From: an uncultured Bacilli bacterium
GTDB taxonomy: Bacteria > Bacillota_I > Bacilli_A > RF39 > UBA660
NCBI GenBank assembly: GCA_934162325.1
Contig: CAKPIH010000016.1
Location: 1-22,653, forward strand
DNA: 22,653 nt
Reading direction: 5' to 3'
Shown piece by piece: positions 21,827-22,653 of this stretch. The number at the start of each line of letters is the position of its first letter. The stretch's first letter is position 1. The position numbers and the translations under genes are program-made. Below the pieces are notes generated by a model. That model ran no database searches and was not told where the DNA came from. It saw only the letters and a list, made by a program, of their open reading frames with translations.

Positions 21827-22210
21827 CTACCAGTTCTTTTTTATTTCCTCATATTCTATGCTTTCACAAACAATATATATCAAAGGAACTTTTTCATTAC
21901 TTGCAAAACATATAAATTCTTTATTGTCTAATTTAATATACTTTATAAATACTTTGTTTATATAATCCCACGAAAACATTTCTTTATTATTATATTGTTC
22001 AACATTATTTAAAATCATTCTCATTTTTGTCTTATTAGTTTGATAAGCATTATCATCTTTTAGTATTGGTTCCCCAGACCAACAAACATTAATTAAAAGT
22101 TCTATTTCCGATTTAGCAATATCATAATTAACATTTGTAATATAACTATCATGAAATTCATGATAATATTTTATAAATTCATTTAAATTATCTTTAGTTA
22201 TTTTATTCAT
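21827..22210 (-). CDS. Hypothetical protein, 127 residues
   Basis: A soluble, acidic protein opening MNKITKDNLNEFIKYYHEFH, followed by DSYITNVNYD, a beta-rich middle (IELLINVCWSGEP) and an acidic end. The HDSYI...NYD...IELLI pattern resembles small clostridial proteins of unknown function, some of which look like immunity proteins of contact toxins; no partner toxin gene is present here. AAAGGA lies seven bases before ATG. One-gene unit with its own terminator. Confidence 0.7.
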   Translation of the reverse strand: MNKITKDNLNEFIKYYHEFHDSYITNVNYDIAKSEIELLINVCWSGEPILKDDNAYQTNKTKMRMILNNVEQYNNKEMFSWDYINKVFIKYIKLDNKEFICFASNEKVPLIYIVCESIEYEEIKKNW

Positions 22211-22277
22211 ATGACTTCCTTTCTAATAAATTAAACTAGCTGATTGATATGTCTAATTTGCAAGCGTATTATTAAAC

Positions 22278-22320
22278 TTTTAAAATAAAACTACTTTCAA
22301 TTTTATTTGATAGTAGTTTA
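22278..22320 (-). terminator. Intrinsic terminator downstream of tRNA-Arg
   Basis: On the minus strand AAACTACTATCAAA pairs with TTGAAAGTAGTTT (one mismatch) and runs into TTTATTTTA. A smaller hairpin, CTCGAA/TTCGAG, lies between it and the tRNA. Confidence 0.7.
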
Positions 22321-22356
22321 GTATTATCTCGAAAAAGTTCGAGTTCAATATCAATT

Positions 22357-22433
22357 TGGTGCGCCCAGTAGGAGTCGAACCCACAGCCTTTTGGTCCGTA
22401 GCCAAACGCTCTATCCAGTTGAGCTATGGGCGC
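22357..22433 (-). tRNA. tRNA-Arg (anticodon ACG)
   Basis: A full cloverleaf on the minus strand. Acceptor GCGCCCA pairs with TGGGCGC, D arm GCTC/GAGC, anticodon stem TTTGG/CCAAA with loop CTACGGA (anticodon ACG, whose A34 is normally edited to inosine to read CGN codons), variable loop AGGCT, and T arm GTGGG/CCTAC with TTCGACT. CCA is encoded. Confidence 0.97.
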
Positions 22434-22454
22434 ATTTCTTCGAGATACAATGAT

Positions 22455-22483
22455 ATTATATACTAAAAAATAAAAAAATTCAA
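22455..22483 (-). promoter_or_regulatory. Promoter of tRNA-Arg
   Basis: On the minus strand TTGAAT (22483-22478), a 17-base spacer and TATAAT (22460-22455), 22 bases before the tRNA. Confidence 0.8.
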
Positions 22484-22521
22484 TATTTTTGCATGTTTTT
22501 AATAAAAATCGCAAAAAAAGG

Positions 22522-22550
22522 TTGTCAAACTAAAAAAAATGTTATATAAT
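22522..22550 (+). promoter_or_regulatory. Promoter of tRNA-Leu
   Basis: TTGTCA (22522-22527), a 17-base spacer and TATAAT (22545-22550), 29 bases before the tRNA. Confidence 0.82.
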
Positions 22551-22579
22551 TAAGAAGTCAACAGCAAAAAGACATGAAT

Positions 22580-22653
22580 GCCTGAGTGGCGGAATAGGTA
22601 GACGCACAGGACTTAAAATCCTGCGAGATTTAACCCTCGTGTCGGTTCAAGTC
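22580..22653 (+). tRNA. tRNA-Leu (anticodon TAA), 3' end cut by the window
   Basis: Acceptor 5' strand GCCTGAG, a D arm typical of Leu (TGGCGGAATAGGTAGACGCA), anticodon stem CAGGA/TCCTG with loop CTTAAAA (anticodon TAA), a long class II variable arm (CGAG/CTCG), and the start of the T arm (GTTCAAGTC). The rest of the T arm and the acceptor 3' strand lie beyond the edge. Confidence 0.95.

Noticed and set aside
22272..22514. 80-residue minus-strand reading frame
   Set aside because: It runs through tRNA-Arg; the APIAQLDRAFGYG-type segment is the well-known false translation of a tRNA.
1..22653. CRISPR array, insertion sequence, prophage or toxin-antitoxin cassette
   Set aside because: No regularly spaced repeats, transposase, integrase or phage structural genes were seen.

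Overview
The window is AT-rich DNA from a cell-wall-bearing low-GC Firmicute. Signs are heavy AAA/ATA/TTA codon use, AGGAGG-type ribosome sites, TTGACA/TATAAT promoters and short hairpin-plus-T-tract terminators. The gene set (rny, ftsY, ylxM, murE, rpsB-tsf, mraY, ftsW, a PASTA-bearing class B PBP) fits a small-genome member of Bacilli close to the Mollicutes, such as the uncultured gut RF39-type lineages. That placement is inference.

Layout. 1-98: end of an acidic-tailed gene, perhaps recA. 143-2934: rny and a GH3 nagZ-like gene. 2949-5648: an apparent operon of ftsY, a small membrane protein, ylxM, a 44-residue membrane peptide and a stand-alone Clp-D1-like AAA+ ATPase. 5737-8542: murE and a DUF1015 gene. 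8577-9296: an anchored unknown protein. 9412-11418: rpsB (with a C-terminal Rho_N/SAP-like extension) and tsf. 11485-12030, minus strand: a DUF5684-like membrane protein with a zinc ribbon. 12209-17200: a loosened division/cell-wall block (PBP, kinase-like gene fragment, mraY, ftsW). In place of murD it has a 558-base gap holding paired hairpins, a structured RNA with a 22-residue hydrophobic peptide, and the ftsW leader. 17242-17817: an HD-domain protein. 17819-19010, minus strand: a predicted ~600-nt structured RNA under a perfect consensus promoter, followed by a small membrane protein. 19045-21750, minus strand: a NitT/TauT-type ABC transporter operon with a three-hairpin leader. 21827-22210, minus strand: an unknown gene. 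The window ends with tRNA-Arg(ACG) on the minus strand and a cut tRNA-Leu(TAA) on the plus strand.

The strongest non-coding signal is at 18374-18976. A promoter (TTGACA, 17 bases, TATAAT) drives a ~600-nt transcript with no coding frame, ending in a UUCG-capped terminator 22 bases before a 177-residue membrane protein. Length and arrangement match OLE RNA with its partner OapA, and the protein looks like OapA. If right, this is an OLE ribonucleoprotein locus in a gut-type, small-genome lineage, away from the isoprenoid/xseAB neighbourhood described in Bacillus.

The second signal is a recurring hairpin design in four intergenic regions (9319-9379, 15589-15657, 16012-16065, 21650-21733). Long stems all carry one mismatch at the same place, just outside a C-G pair near the loop. 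The two upstream clusters are clear diverged homologues. The other two lie in the leaders of ftsW and the ABC operon. I do not recognise it as a named RNA family.
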